A stretch of 64,000 nt of DNA from REEB95 sp963762425 (GTDB lineage Bacteria > Pseudomonadota > Alphaproteobacteria > ATCC43930 > CGMCC-115725). Every line of letters starts with the position of its first letter. Position 1 is the stretch's first letter. The DNA is taken from contig CAVXKY010000019.1 of the NCBI GenBank assembly GCA_963762425.1, positions 62,001 to 126,000 on the forward strand, in the 5' to 3' direction. Below are positions 55,018 to 62,983 of this stretch, piece by piece. Position numbers and translations under genes: made by a program. The notes under the pieces are model-generated. The model searched no databases. It was not told where the DNA came from and saw only the letters and a list, made by a program, of their open reading frames with translations.

Positions 55018-55152
55018 TCAAGCCGAAAGGCGCTTTCGACCCTTGGCGCGACGGCTGGAAAGCACGCGACGTCCCCCGACCGTGGACATGCGCGCGCGAA
55101 AACCATGGCGGCGCTTGCGAATGAGTTTGCTCGGCTGATAGGTGCGCTTCAC
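55018..55152 (-). CDS. rpmH: ribosomal protein bL34
   Basis: 44-aa ribosomal protein of the large subunit. From GTG 55152 it reads MKRTYQPSKLIRKRRHGFRA, then RMSTVGGRRVLSSRRAKGRK and RLSA before the stop at 55018-55020, a textbook bL34. GTG as start is unusual but no ATG is available before KRTYQPS. It heads the rpmH-rnpA-yidD-yidC-engB run. Confidence 0.96.
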   Translation of the reverse strand: MKRTYQPSKLIRKRRHGFRARMSTVGGRRVLSSRRAKGRKRLSA

Positions 55153-55292
55153 GGCTGGGGACTCCGGCGATGCTTCTCGCTCGATGGACGGCGCTGTATA
55201 CGAAAGCGGGTGGGCGAAGTCAACGCCGCCGCCTTGTGTGCCGGGGTTACAAAGGGCTTACGCCAAAAGACCTTGGAATAGGGGGCTTTGGA

Positions 55293-56687
55293 ATGGGGAA
55301 AATGACGGTGGAAACGGGCAAAACCTTGTTTCCGGGCGGGCTTTCGGCCCGTCTCCTGGTGCTGACCGTCGTTTTCGTCATGGTCAGCGTGGTGTTGATC
55401 TTCGTGCCCTCGGTGGCGCGCTTCCGTTTGACATATCTTGAGGACCACATCGATGCCGCGCATCTCGCGATATCGGCGCTCGAGGCCGCCCCTGACAACA
55501 TGGTGAGCAAGGAACTCACCAACGAGTTGCTGACTCATGTCGGCGCCCACGGCATCGTCGTGCACACGCCCAACCGGACCCTGATGCTGGCCCAGGACAT
55601 GCCGCCCAGCGTGGACGCGACCTATGACCTGCGCAGCCAGGGCATGCTCGCCATGATCGGTGACGCGATGATGACGCTGTCGATGAGCGGCAACCGCGTG
55701 CTGCGCGTGTTGGGATTGGCGCCCAAGGATCCGGCCGTCACCGTCGAGGTGCTGCTCGACGAGCGGCCGATGCGCGACGCGATGTGGAAATTCGGCGCGC
55801 GCGTGCTCGAGGTCTCGTTCGTGGTCTCGCTCATTACCGCGGCGCTGGTCTATCTGAGCCTGCAATGGCTGCTGGTCGCGCCCTTGAAGCGCCTGACTGC
55901 CAGCATGGTCGCCTTCCGCAACAATCCCGAGGACGCAGCACACGCCGAAATGCCCGGCCATCGGGGCGACGAGATCGGCCTGGCCCAGCGCGAGCTGGCG
56001 GCGATGCAGGAAACCGTGCGCCAGTCCTTGAAGCAGAAAGAACGTCTCGCCGCCCTCGGCGCCGCCGTCAGCAAGATCAATCATGATCTGCGCGGGATTC
56101 TTTCGACCGTGCGGCTGATGTCCGACCGGCTGTCGGAAAGCGATTCGCCCGAGGTGAAGCGGGTGACGCCCGGCCTGGTCGCCGCCATTGACCGCGCCGT
56201 GGCGCTGTGCACCGGCACGCTCAATTTCACGCGCCAGGACGGGGCGCCGCTGCGTCCCAGCGGCTTCGCGTTGCGCGGTCTCATCGCGGAAGTCGCCGAA
56301 AGTCTGGCACGGCCGGGCGACAACGGCTTCAAGCTCGCTAACGAAGTGGATGCGGATTTCGCCGTCCAGGCCGATCGAGATCAGCTGTTCCGCTGCCTGG
56401 AGAACCTGTCGCGCAATGCCGCCGAGGCCGGCGCCAAGCGTTGCACATTCCGCGCCCGGCGCGAGGGCGGCGATGTCGTGATCGAGGTGTCCGATGACGG
56501 GCCGGGCCTGGCCCCCAAGGCGCGGAAAAACCTGTTCCGGCCCTTTGCCGGGTCGGCACGGCCCGGCGGCACCGGACTCGGCCTTTCCATCGCACGCGAA
56601 GTGATGCGCGCCCATGGCGGCGATATCCAGCTCAAGACCAGCACCGGGGCGGGCACGGTATTCGCGCTCAGTTTGCCCAACAGCTAA
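55293..56687 (+). CDS. sensor histidine kinase
   Basis: A 464-aa two-helix membrane kinase. The first helix is LLVLTVVFVMVSVVLIFVPS, a periplasmic sensor region of about 130 aa follows, and the second helix is VVSLITAALVYLSLQWLLVA with a HAMP-like linker. The phospho-acceptor His is in SKINHDLRGILSTVRLMSDR (about 264). The ATPase domain has N box NLSRNAAEAG, G1 DDGPGLAPKA and G2 GGTGLGLSIA. No response regulator is adjacent. The DLRGIL form of the H box and its position after rpmH recur in alphaproteobacteria. Confidence 0.92.
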   Translation: MGKMTVETGKTLFPGGLSARLLVLTVVFVMVSVVLIFVPSVARFRLTYLEDHIDAAHLAISALEAAPDNMVSKELTNELLTHVGAHGIVVHTPNRTLMLAQDMPPSVDATYDLRSQGMLAMIGDAMMTLSMSGNRVLRVLGLAPKDPAVTVEVLLDERPMRDAMWKFGARVLEVSFVVSLITAALVYLSLQWLLVAPLKRLTASMVAFRNNPEDAAHAEMPGHRGDEIGLAQRELAAMQETVRQSLKQKERLAALGAAVSKINHDLRGILSTVRLMSDRLSESDSPEVKRVTPGLVAAIDRAVALCTGTLNFTRQDGAPLRPSGFALRGLIAEVAESLARPGDNGFKLANEVDADFAVQADRDQLFRCLENLSRNAAEAGAKRCTFRARREGGDVVIEVSDDGPGLAPKARKNLFRPFAGSARPGGTGLGLSIAREVMRAHGGDIQLKTSTGAGTVFALSLPNS

Positions 56688-57880
56688 TCGAGCGCGATGG
56701 TCTGCGCCTTGAGATAGGCGCTCTCCGGCAGAAAGGGATGCACCGGGTGGTCGGGCGCGGCGCCTGAACTCAAGAGAATGCGCCCGATCCTGCCGGCATC
56801 GGCCACGCCGCGCCGCACCGCCTCGGCAAAAGACGCCTCGTCCACGTTGTGCGAACAGGAGGCGATAAACAAGAGGCCGTTCCCGGCCACGACCGAGGCA
56901 GCGAGCCGGGCGAGCTTGCGATAGCCCTTGAGGCCCGGCCCGAGGTCTTTCTTGCTTTTGACGAAAGCGGGCGGATCGGCGACGACAATGTCGAAGCGCG
57001 CCCCCTCTCCCGCCAGACGTTCCAATTCGGCGAAGGCCTCGCCGCGCGAAAATGCGCAACGCGACGCCACGCCATTGGCCTCGGCCGAACTTCGGGCGAG
57101 AGTCAGCGCCGGTTCCGACCGATCGATGGCCGAAACCGCCTTGGCGCCGGCCAGCGCCGCCGCGACGGCAAAGCCGCCGCCGAAGCTATAGAGATCGAGC
57201 AACGACGCGTCCTTGGCCAAGGATGCGATGAAACGCCGGTTCTCGCGCTGATCGTAAAACCAGCCGGTCTTCTGGCCCGCCAACACGTCGGCGAAGAAGC
57301 GCGCGCCGTTCTCGCGCAACTCGACATGCCCGGCCAATTCGCCCACAACCACCCGCACTTCCTCGGCCAGGCCTTCGAGCTTGCGCGCCGAAGAGTCGTT
57401 CCTGAAAATCACCGCCTTGGGCTTCAAGACGGATTCGCAAGCGGCGATGAGCTCATCTTCCAGCCGCGCCATGCCGGCGGTGTTGATCTGGCAGGCCAGA
57501 ACATCGCCGAAGCGGTCGATGATGAGGCCCGGCAGGCCATCCGCCTCGGCATGGACCAGGCGATAGAACGGCTCGGGATAGAGCCTGCGGCGCAAGGCCA
57601 GTGCGGCCTCCAGGCGTTCGGCGAAGAATTCGCGGCCGATGACGCAGCCGGAATCGCGATCGAGGATGCGGGCCGCGACCAGCGTGTGCGGATTGAATGT
57701 GGCCACGCCCAGCGCCTTGCCGCTCGCGGCTTCGAGCCGCACCAGCGCGCCCGGGATCAGGGCCTTGGATGCCGCATCCATCGCCACCTCGTTGGAATAG
57801 ACCCAAGGGTGACCGCTCTCGGCGCGCTTGTTGCGGCCGGGCTGGAGCTTCACCACCGGACGGGTTTCGGCAGCGTTCAC
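56684..57880 (-). CDS. rlmI: 23S rRNA (cytosine1962-C5)-methyltransferase RlmI-type
   Basis: A 398-aa class I rRNA methyltransferase. The N-terminal PUA domain (KLQPGRNKRAESGHPWVYSN) is followed by an EEHEE-like domain and the Rossmann core. Core motifs are KTGWFYDQRENRRFIASLA, SLLDLYSFGGGFAVAAALAG, DIVVADPPAFVKSKKDL and the Cys in IASCSHNVDEASF. Specificity for C1962 is by family; related enzymes exist. It overlaps gpt by ATGA and the kinase stop by 4 bases. Confidence 0.88.
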   Translation of the reverse strand: MNAAETRPVVKLQPGRNKRAESGHPWVYSNEVAMDAASKALIPGALVRLEAASGKALGVATFNPHTLVAARILDRDSGCVIGREFFAERLEAALALRRRLYPEPFYRLVHAEADGLPGLIIDRFGDVLACQINTAGMARLEDELIAACESVLKPKAVIFRNDSSARKLEGLAEEVRVVVGELAGHVELRENGARFFADVLAGQKTGWFYDQRENRRFIASLAKDASLLDLYSFGGGFAVAAALAGAKAVSAIDRSEPALTLARSSAEANGVASRCAFSRGEAFAELERLAGEGARFDIVVADPPAFVKSKKDLGPGLKGYRKLARLAASVVAGNGLLFIASCSHNVDEASFAEAVRRGVADAGRIGRILLSSGAAPDHPVHPFLPESAYLKAQTIALD

Positions 57881-58368
57881 TTGCCCCGGTCCCGCGCCTG
57901 GACAATGGGCGGGGCGAATTGCGGCTCGATGTCCCAGGGAAACAGGATCCAGGTGTCCTGGCTGACCTCGGTGACGAAGGTATCGACCAAGGGCCGCCCC
58001 TTCGGCTTGGCGTATACCGTGGCGAAATGCGCCTTGGGCAATATGCGGCGCACCACCTCGGCGGTGCGGCCGGTATCCACCAGATCGTCGATCAGCAGGA
58101 AGCCCGCGCCATCGCCGGCGACGCTCTTCAGGATTTCGACCGGTCCCTGCTCGCGGTCGTCATAGCTGGCAACGCATACCGTATCGACCAGGCGCAGGTC
58201 GAGCTCGCGCGCGACGATGGCCGCCGGCACCAGTCCGCCGCGGGTTACCGCGACGATGCCTTTCCAGGGCCCTCGATCGAGCAGCCGCCAGGCAAGCGCG
58301 CGCGAATGGCGATGCAATTCGTCCCAGCTGACCGGAAAGGTCTTGGTGAATGAAGAGGCGACAGGCAT
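57877..58368 (-). CDS. gpt: xanthine(-guanine) phosphoribosyltransferase
   Basis: Purine salvage enzyme using PRPP. The 163-aa protein has FPVSWDELHRHSRALAWRLL, GIVAVTRGGLVPAAIVAREL, the PRPP loop LLIDDLVDTGRTAEVV and the C-terminal ILFPWDIEPQFAPPI. The WDxxP base-binding region fits the Gpt family. It is coupled to rlmI by a 4-base overlap. Confidence 0.93.
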   Translation of the reverse strand: MPVASSFTKTFPVSWDELHRHSRALAWRLLDRGPWKGIVAVTRGGLVPAAIVARELDLRLVDTVCVASYDDREQGPVEILKSVAGDGAGFLLIDDLVDTGRTAEVVRRILPKAHFATVYAKPKGRPLVDTFVTEVSQDTWILFPWDIEPQFAPPIVQARDRGK

Positions 58369-58414
58369 GAACGCTTCGCACCTCGCGGGCGGCAGGCAAG
58401 CCGGCGCCCGGACG

Positions 58415-59612
58415 TCAACGGACGTAGACGCGAACCTCGTTGTTCTGGATATCGCCGCTGGTCGTCGCCGACAGCGAAACCCGGTCCGCCGGCAGGCCCA
58501 TGCTGGTGAGCGAGCGCATCACGTTCTCGGCGTTGCGCTTCGAGGCATTGGCGTTGACCGCCACCTCCGCCGAATTGCCCGCATTGGGCGCCACCGCCAC
58601 CAGTTCGAAAGTGGCCGAAGGCTTGCGTTCGAGCGCGCGGCTCACCGCGGTGTAGAGCGCTTGTTCGTAGGAGACGTCGGGCCGGTCGAAGCGGATCACC
58701 ACCAGCGGGCCGCCAGCGGCGGCGGCCTGCGGCCGTGGCGCTGCCGATGCCCGCGGTTGCGTTGGCGCCGGTAGCGGCGCCGATGTCACCGGGCCGAAGG
58801 CGCGGGTGGCAAGGCTCGGCCCGTAGAGTTGGCCGTTCTTGATCGCCTGCGACAGGGTGATGAGGTTATCGCGCTCATTGGCGACGTAGGTGCTTTGGCG
58901 GCCGATCTCGTCGCTCAAGGCGCTCAGCAGCGCATCGATCTGCACCGTGGTGGCGTCGATGTCGCCCTGGATTTGGGTCAGCTGGCGATGGTCCTCGTCC
59001 ACCGCGCCCTGCAGCGCGAAGGCGGAGCGGGTGGCGTTCATCAGATAGGCGGCAAAGGACGAATCGGCCGCGGCCTGGGTCGAAACGCCGTTGAGGCGTC
59101 CGATATCCTCGCCGATTTTATCGAGCGTGGTCTGGGCCTGGTTCCATTGCGCCACCAGCTGCGGATTGCCCGAGGTGGTGCCAGCCTGCAGCTTGGCATT
59201 GATGCCGGCCACGGTACTGAAATAGGCGGTCGAGTCGGTCTGGAGCGCGTTATGCGCCGCAGCCATATCCTGCTGATGCTGGGCCAGATTCGCCTTAAGC
59301 CGGGCGAGATCGGTACGCAGCCCCTGGACCTTCTGGCCGACGATGGTGCCGCTGCTGCTGCCGGTCGACGCGCTAAAGTTCGAACTGGGGCTCGAACTCA
59401 GCAGCGGCTGAGTGTTCGAACTCGGCGGAAGAAGCCGGGATTTGATAGACGGTGGTCTGGCCCGCCGGAGCCGAATTGCTCCGGGTCGAGTTCGTGGTCG
59501 AGCTCGTGCTCGAGCTCGACAAGTGGGTGCCAAACAGGTCATCGGCATAGGAACAGCCGCCGAGCAGCAACACGGCGGCCAGAACGGCGTAACGGCTGGA
59601 ACGGGATGTCAT
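58415..59612 (-). CDS. coiled-coil lipoprotein, one frameshift
   Basis: No assigned function. The start at 59612 gives a lipoprotein signal, AVLAAVLLLGGCSYADD. A Ser/Thr/Asn-rich linker follows. One extra base near 59440 (after VYQIP) shifts the frame; removing it gives 398 aa. The body has heptad-rich helices (LRTDLARLKANLAQHQQDMA, QWNQAQTTLDKIGEDIGRLN, DEDHRQLTQIQGDIDATTVQ). An Ala/Pro linker leads to a C-terminal alpha/beta domain: LVVIRFDRPDVSYEQALYTA, VAVNANASKRNAENVMRSLT and VSLSATTSGDIQNNEVRVYV. That domain resembles OmpA-like peptidoglycan-binding folds in layout, without the classic motif. Confidence 0.75.
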
Positions 59613-59788
59613 TCGAGCGGCAACCCCCTAAACCCTCAATGCGCGGAGTTTACGCGAACGGTCGATGATGCCACAAGCGTTTCCCGAAGCCGGTTTTACG
59701 CCGCCCCAGGCCAGGCAACGCCGGGAAATCGGCTTGCCAGGGCCCCCGCGATGCGGCTAGCTTCGCCCCGATTCCGTGACAATTGAAA

Positions 59789-59865
59789 GCGCCCGTAGCT
59801 CAACTGGATAGAGCACCAGACTACGGATCTGGGGGTTGGGAGTTCGAATCTCTCCGGGCGCGCCA
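59789..59865 (+). tRNA. tRNA-Arg (anticodon ACG)
   Basis: A 77-base cloverleaf. GCGCCCG pairs with CGGGCGC in the acceptor stem, the D arm is AGCTCAACTGGATAGAGC, and the anticodon stem CCAGA/TCTGG encloses loop CTACGGA with anticodon ACG. The T arm is GGGAGTTCGAATCTCTC and CCA is encoded. The ACG wobble base would be deaminated to inosine to read CGN codons. Confidence 0.97.
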
Positions 59866-59979
59866 CGATTTGCGAAAAACTGTAAAATTCGCTGACACCC
59901 CGGGAACCGCTCGGTGCCTGCCATGCCGGTTTCGCGGCTTGCTTGCCGCGCGCGCAACGAAGGCGCTATAGACGCCCCG

Positions 59980-61002
59980 ATGAAGGAGACTCCCCCGGCG
60001 GGCGGCCCGTCCGTCACCATCGTCACCGCATCCGATTCCGGATATTTCGGTCTGTTGCAGGATCTGATCTTTTCCCTGCAACGGGGATTGGGCGAGCGCC
60101 TGCCGCCGCTTTCCATCCTCGATATCGGCCTCAACGAAGAACAGCGCGTCTGGCTGCGCGCTCTCGGCGCCACCATCCGTCCGCTCGGCTGGGATCTCGA
60201 TTATCCGGCGCGTTCGCATCCGCCCAATTCCTTCAAGGTGCTGGCCGGACGGCCGCATCTGCCCAAGCATTTCCCGGGCTACGACATCTATCTCTGGATC
60301 GACGCCGATTGCTGGGTGCAGGATTCGAGCGTGCTCGATCTCTATATCCGCGCCGCGGCGCAAGGCAAGCTTGCCATCGTGCCGGAGATCGACCGCGGCT
60401 ACTGGACCATCCACAAGCGGCCGAAATTCTGGGGCCAGAACCAGCGCGCCTTTTCCTGGGCCTTCGGCATGCGCGAGGGCTACCGTTTCGGCCGCAACGC
60501 CATCCTCAACGCCGGCGTGTTCGCGCTCCGGGGCGATGCGCCGCATTGGCGGTTATGGTCGGAGAATTACGCCCGCGCCTTGAAACGCGTCCGTCTCAGC
60601 CCTTGGGCCTACAAGGGCAATATCAGTTTCTTTCTGTCCGACCAGACCTCGCTCAACCGCGCAGTATTCGTCCAGGGCGCAAAGGCGACCTTCCTGCCCG
60701 CTTATTGCAACTGGTTTTGCGGCAAGGGCACGCCGATGTATGACGTCAGCTCGCATCAGGTGGTCGAGCCGCACGAGCCGCACCGCCCGCTGGGCATCAT
60801 TCACCTGGCCGGCGAGGGTATGAAAGAACGCATCTGGAAGCTGCAGACGCTCCAGGGCGGCACGATCGAGACGCGGCTGACCTTCGGCGCGGTCAATGCG
60901 CTCGCGGCGCAAAATCGGCGCAAGCCGAATACGCGCTCACGAAGCGGCCGTGGTAGAGGCACAGCCCGTCCGCCGCGCGCACCGAGGCGCGGGCGGAGCT
61001 GA
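59980..61002 (+). CDS. glycosyltransferase-like protein
   Basis: A 340-aa protein of the GT-A type. VTIVTASDSGYFGLLQDLIF is the nucleotide-sugar-binding opening, YDIYLWIDADCWVQDSSVLD contains the DxD metal motif, and RNAILNAGVFALRGDAPHW and SDQTSLNRAVF are like GT8-type acceptor-region blocks. The C-terminus becomes basic (Arg/Ser/Gly-rich), and its last 110 bases are antisense to a small Cys-rich gene. The donor and acceptor are unknown. It starts 114 bases after tRNA-Arg. Confidence 0.82.
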   Translation: MKETPPAGGPSVTIVTASDSGYFGLLQDLIFSLQRGLGERLPPLSILDIGLNEEQRVWLRALGATIRPLGWDLDYPARSHPPNSFKVLAGRPHLPKHFPGYDIYLWIDADCWVQDSSVLDLYIRAAAQGKLAIVPEIDRGYWTIHKRPKFWGQNQRAFSWAFGMREGYRFGRNAILNAGVFALRGDAPHWRLWSENYARALKRVRLSPWAYKGNISFFLSDQTSLNRAVFVQGAKATFLPAYCNWFCGKGTPMYDVSSHQVVEPHEPHRPLGIIHLAGEGMKERIWKLQTLQGGTIETRLTFGAVNALAAQNRRKPNTRSRSGRGRGTARPPRAPRRGRS

Positions 61003-61132
61003 GGCTCGCGAGCCCCGGTAACTCTGCTTCGAGGTAATCCGGATCGTCGCGGAAATGAGCGCAGGACCGGCACGCTCGCTTATGCGGCGCGTGGACCGGC
61101 CCTGCGCCCGCCAGGGGAAGATCAGCGGGCAA
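60893..61132 (-). CDS. small cysteine-rich protein
   Basis: A 79-aa protein of unknown function. CRSCAHFRDDPDYLEAELPG, LASLSSARASVRAADGLC and YHGRFVSAYSACADF form a tight pattern with four cysteines (CxxC, then C, then C) that could bind a metal. The conserved-looking PGL-LSS-DGLC spacing argues for a real gene. TTG 61132 is the only common start, overlapping the end of the transporter gene on the same strand by 11 bases. The 3' part overlaps the glycosyltransferase tail on the other strand. Confidence 0.65.
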   Translation of the reverse strand: MPADLPLAGAGPVHAPHKRACRSCAHFRDDPDYLEAELPGLASLSSARASVRAADGLCLYHGRFVSAYSACADFAPRAH

Positions 61133-62516
61133 GATTGGCCCAATGGTCGGCGAACACCACCGCCGAGAGCACCAGGCCCAGCACGATATTGACGACGGCT
61201 CCCGAGCTGAAGGCGAGGAAGGGCTTGGTCCCGGCCTTGGCCAATTCGCGGAAGCGCGTCGTGAGCCCGATGGAAAGGAAGCTGAAAATGAAGGCCCAGG
61301 TGCGGATATCCTTGATCGGCGCCACGAGGCCCGGGTTCACCGTCTTGTTGAAATCGCCCAGGCTGTAACCGGCGGTCACTACGGTCACGATCGCCGAGGC
61401 GATGACGAAGCCCAGGATGAATTTGGGGAAACGCCACCAGATTTGGCCGATATCCGCCTTCTGACCAGGAACCTTCTCCCAGCGCGTGGTGGCGACGATC
61501 GCCAGCACGAAGGCCCAGATGCCGATCCAGACGTCGCGCCCCACCACCTTCAGCAAGGTGAAGGCAAAGATCGCCTGGTCGCTGGTGCCCGGCAGGCCAT
61601 TATGGACCGCCAGATCGCCATAGGTCTGGGCCGCGGCAAAGCCGGCCGCGTCGGCGAATTCCGAGGTGCCGATCCAGGCGCCGCCCACCCCCGCCGGCAG
61701 GTGCAACGCCGCCGCGGCGAAGGGCAGCACGAAGATGCTCACGATCGCCCAAATCAGGACGGTAGTGATGGCGATGGGCGCATATTCCTTCTTGGCGCCG
61801 ACGGCCCCGGCGATGGCGATGGCGGCGGAGACGCCGCAGACGGCTCCGCCGGCGCCGAGAGTAGCCGCCAAGCGCTTGTCGAGACCGAGCTTCACCGCCA
61901 CGAAATAGATCACGAAGAATGTCACGAGCGAGATGATCGAAGCCTGGAGAATGGCAATCGGCCCGGCCCATAGGATGAGGGTTAGCGGCAGGGTCGCGCC
62001 CAGCAGCACGATGCCGGTCTTGATGTAGAACTCGACGCGGAACCCCGCATCGAGCCAGCGCGGTAATCCCGCGACATTCGAGATCGCGAGACCCAACACC
62101 AACGCCACCAAGGGCGCCTCGAAGCCGTAGTAATTCGCCGTCTGCCACTGGCCGATGACGAAGACGCCGAGCGATAGGAGATAGAGCAGGATGAAGGAAG
62201 GGATGAATTCCCGCGCCTTGTAACCGAGCGCGCCGAGCGCCAGTGAGAACGCCGCGATCCAGCACGCGAACTGGCCGAGATAACGCAGCCAGTTGGCGGC
62301 GAAGTGATCGCTCAATTGCGCGAAGCTCGTCCATTTCGCCGGCGTCACCGCCAGCCATTTCATGCTCGAGCCGTTGGCGAACAGCACATAACCCAGCAAC
62401 ACGATGCCGAGTCCGAGCCAGATCGCCCACCAATCTTCCTTGCTCCATAACTCGCCCCAGCCCGATCTCTGGTGGGGGATTGCTCGATCGCGATCGATCG
62501 GTTCAACGCGGCTCAT
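61122..62516 (-). CDS. YeiH-family (UPF0324) putative anion exporter
   Basis: A 464-aa polytopic membrane protein with about 11 helices. Family blocks are FEAPLVALVLGLAISNVAG, FYIKTGIVLLGATLPLTLIL, GAGGAVCGVSAAIAIAGAVG and TRFRELAKAGTKPFLAFSSG. UPF0324/YeiH proteins are proposed sulfate or sulfite-related exporters; evidence is limited. It carries a longer N-terminus than E. coli YeiH, with an extra hydrophobic segment (IWLGLGIVLLGYVLFA). It lies 29 bases downstream of the small gene at 62546-62806, probably in one transcript. Confidence 0.88.
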   Translation of the reverse strand: MSRVEPIDRDRAIPHQRSGWGELWSKEDWWAIWLGLGIVLLGYVLFANGSSMKWLAVTPAKWTSFAQLSDHFAANWLRYLGQFACWIAAFSLALGALGYKAREFIPSFILLYLLSLGVFVIGQWQTANYYGFEAPLVALVLGLAISNVAGLPRWLDAGFRVEFYIKTGIVLLGATLPLTLILWAGPIAILQASIISLVTFFVIYFVAVKLGLDKRLAATLGAGGAVCGVSAAIAIAGAVGAKKEYAPIAITTVLIWAIVSIFVLPFAAAALHLPAGVGGAWIGTSEFADAAGFAAAQTYGDLAVHNGLPGTSDQAIFAFTLLKVVGRDVWIGIWAFVLAIVATTRWEKVPGQKADIGQIWWRFPKFILGFVIASAIVTVVTAGYSLGDFNKTVNPGLVAPIKDIRTWAFIFSFLSIGLTTRFRELAKAGTKPFLAFSSGAVVNIVLGLVLSAVVFADHWANLAR

Positions 62517-62545
62517 GACTCATATCCTTCCGGTCGAATGGGTTG

Positions 62546-62806
62546 TCAGGCGGCGAGGCAGTCGCAATGCCCGGCTCCGAGCTTGGCGCGCGCAAGGATG
62601 ATCACCGCCTTGAGCGCGGCCGGCGAAACCCCGTCCCGGCGCATCACCAGATGCACCAGCGGATCCGCCAGCATGTCGCACAGACCGGGTTCGATGCTGG
62701 CGACGCCGTAAGGCTGGCGCTCGCATAACGGAACGGGCGGCAATTCGAAGGGCCGCGCATAGGCAAAACCGTGCGGGCCATAGGGCGGGGATAACGATCG
62801 AGACAT
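62546..62806 (-). CDS. small conserved-looking protein
   Basis: An 86-aa soluble protein. LSPPYGPHGFAYARPFELPP, ASIEPGLCDMLADPLVHLVM and RRDGVSPAALKAVIILARAK are the main stretches; DPLVHLVMRRDGV looks like a conserved core. No family is recognised. GGGAGAAAG precedes ATG 62806. It leads the transporter gene and has its own A/T-rich promoter region. Confidence 0.65.
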   Translation of the reverse strand: MSRSLSPPYGPHGFAYARPFELPPVPLCERQPYGVASIEPGLCDMLADPLVHLVMRRDGVSPAALKAVIILARAKLGAGHCDCLAA

Positions 62807-62932
62807 GGGCTTTCTCCCACAATCACGGGGCCCACGGATCGCTCCGTGGCGCTTTAGCGTTTGGTGTCGCGGTGCAAGCTGCCCGTCAAATTCCCGCGGC
62901 GATCCAATCTGCAAGATCGAATCGTGCAATGA

Positions 62933-62960
62933 ACTTTAATTACACTATTAAAATAGTCAA
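62933..62960 (-). promoter_or_regulatory. sigma-70-like promoter with palindromic spacer
   Basis: On the reverse strand TTGACT (62960-62955) and TAAAGT (62938-62933) are separated by 16 bases, a good -35/-10 pair. The spacer and -35 hold the inverted repeat ACTATT-AA-AATAGT (62944-62957), a possible operator. The region 62930-62990 is strongly A/T-rich against a very GC-rich background. Transcription would begin near 62926 and read the 86-aa protein and the YeiH-type transporter. Confidence 0.6.
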
Positions 62961-62983
62961 GATTATTTATTTAACACTATAAT

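Noticed and set aside
55153..57059. 636-codon reverse frame across the histidine kinase
   Set aside because: The forward strand encodes a complete kinase with all ATPase motifs; the reverse product lacks any.
59789..61002. tRNA-Arg as an integration site for an island carrying the glycosyltransferase
   Set aside because: No integrase, no repeat of the tRNA 3' end was seen downstream, and composition does not change.
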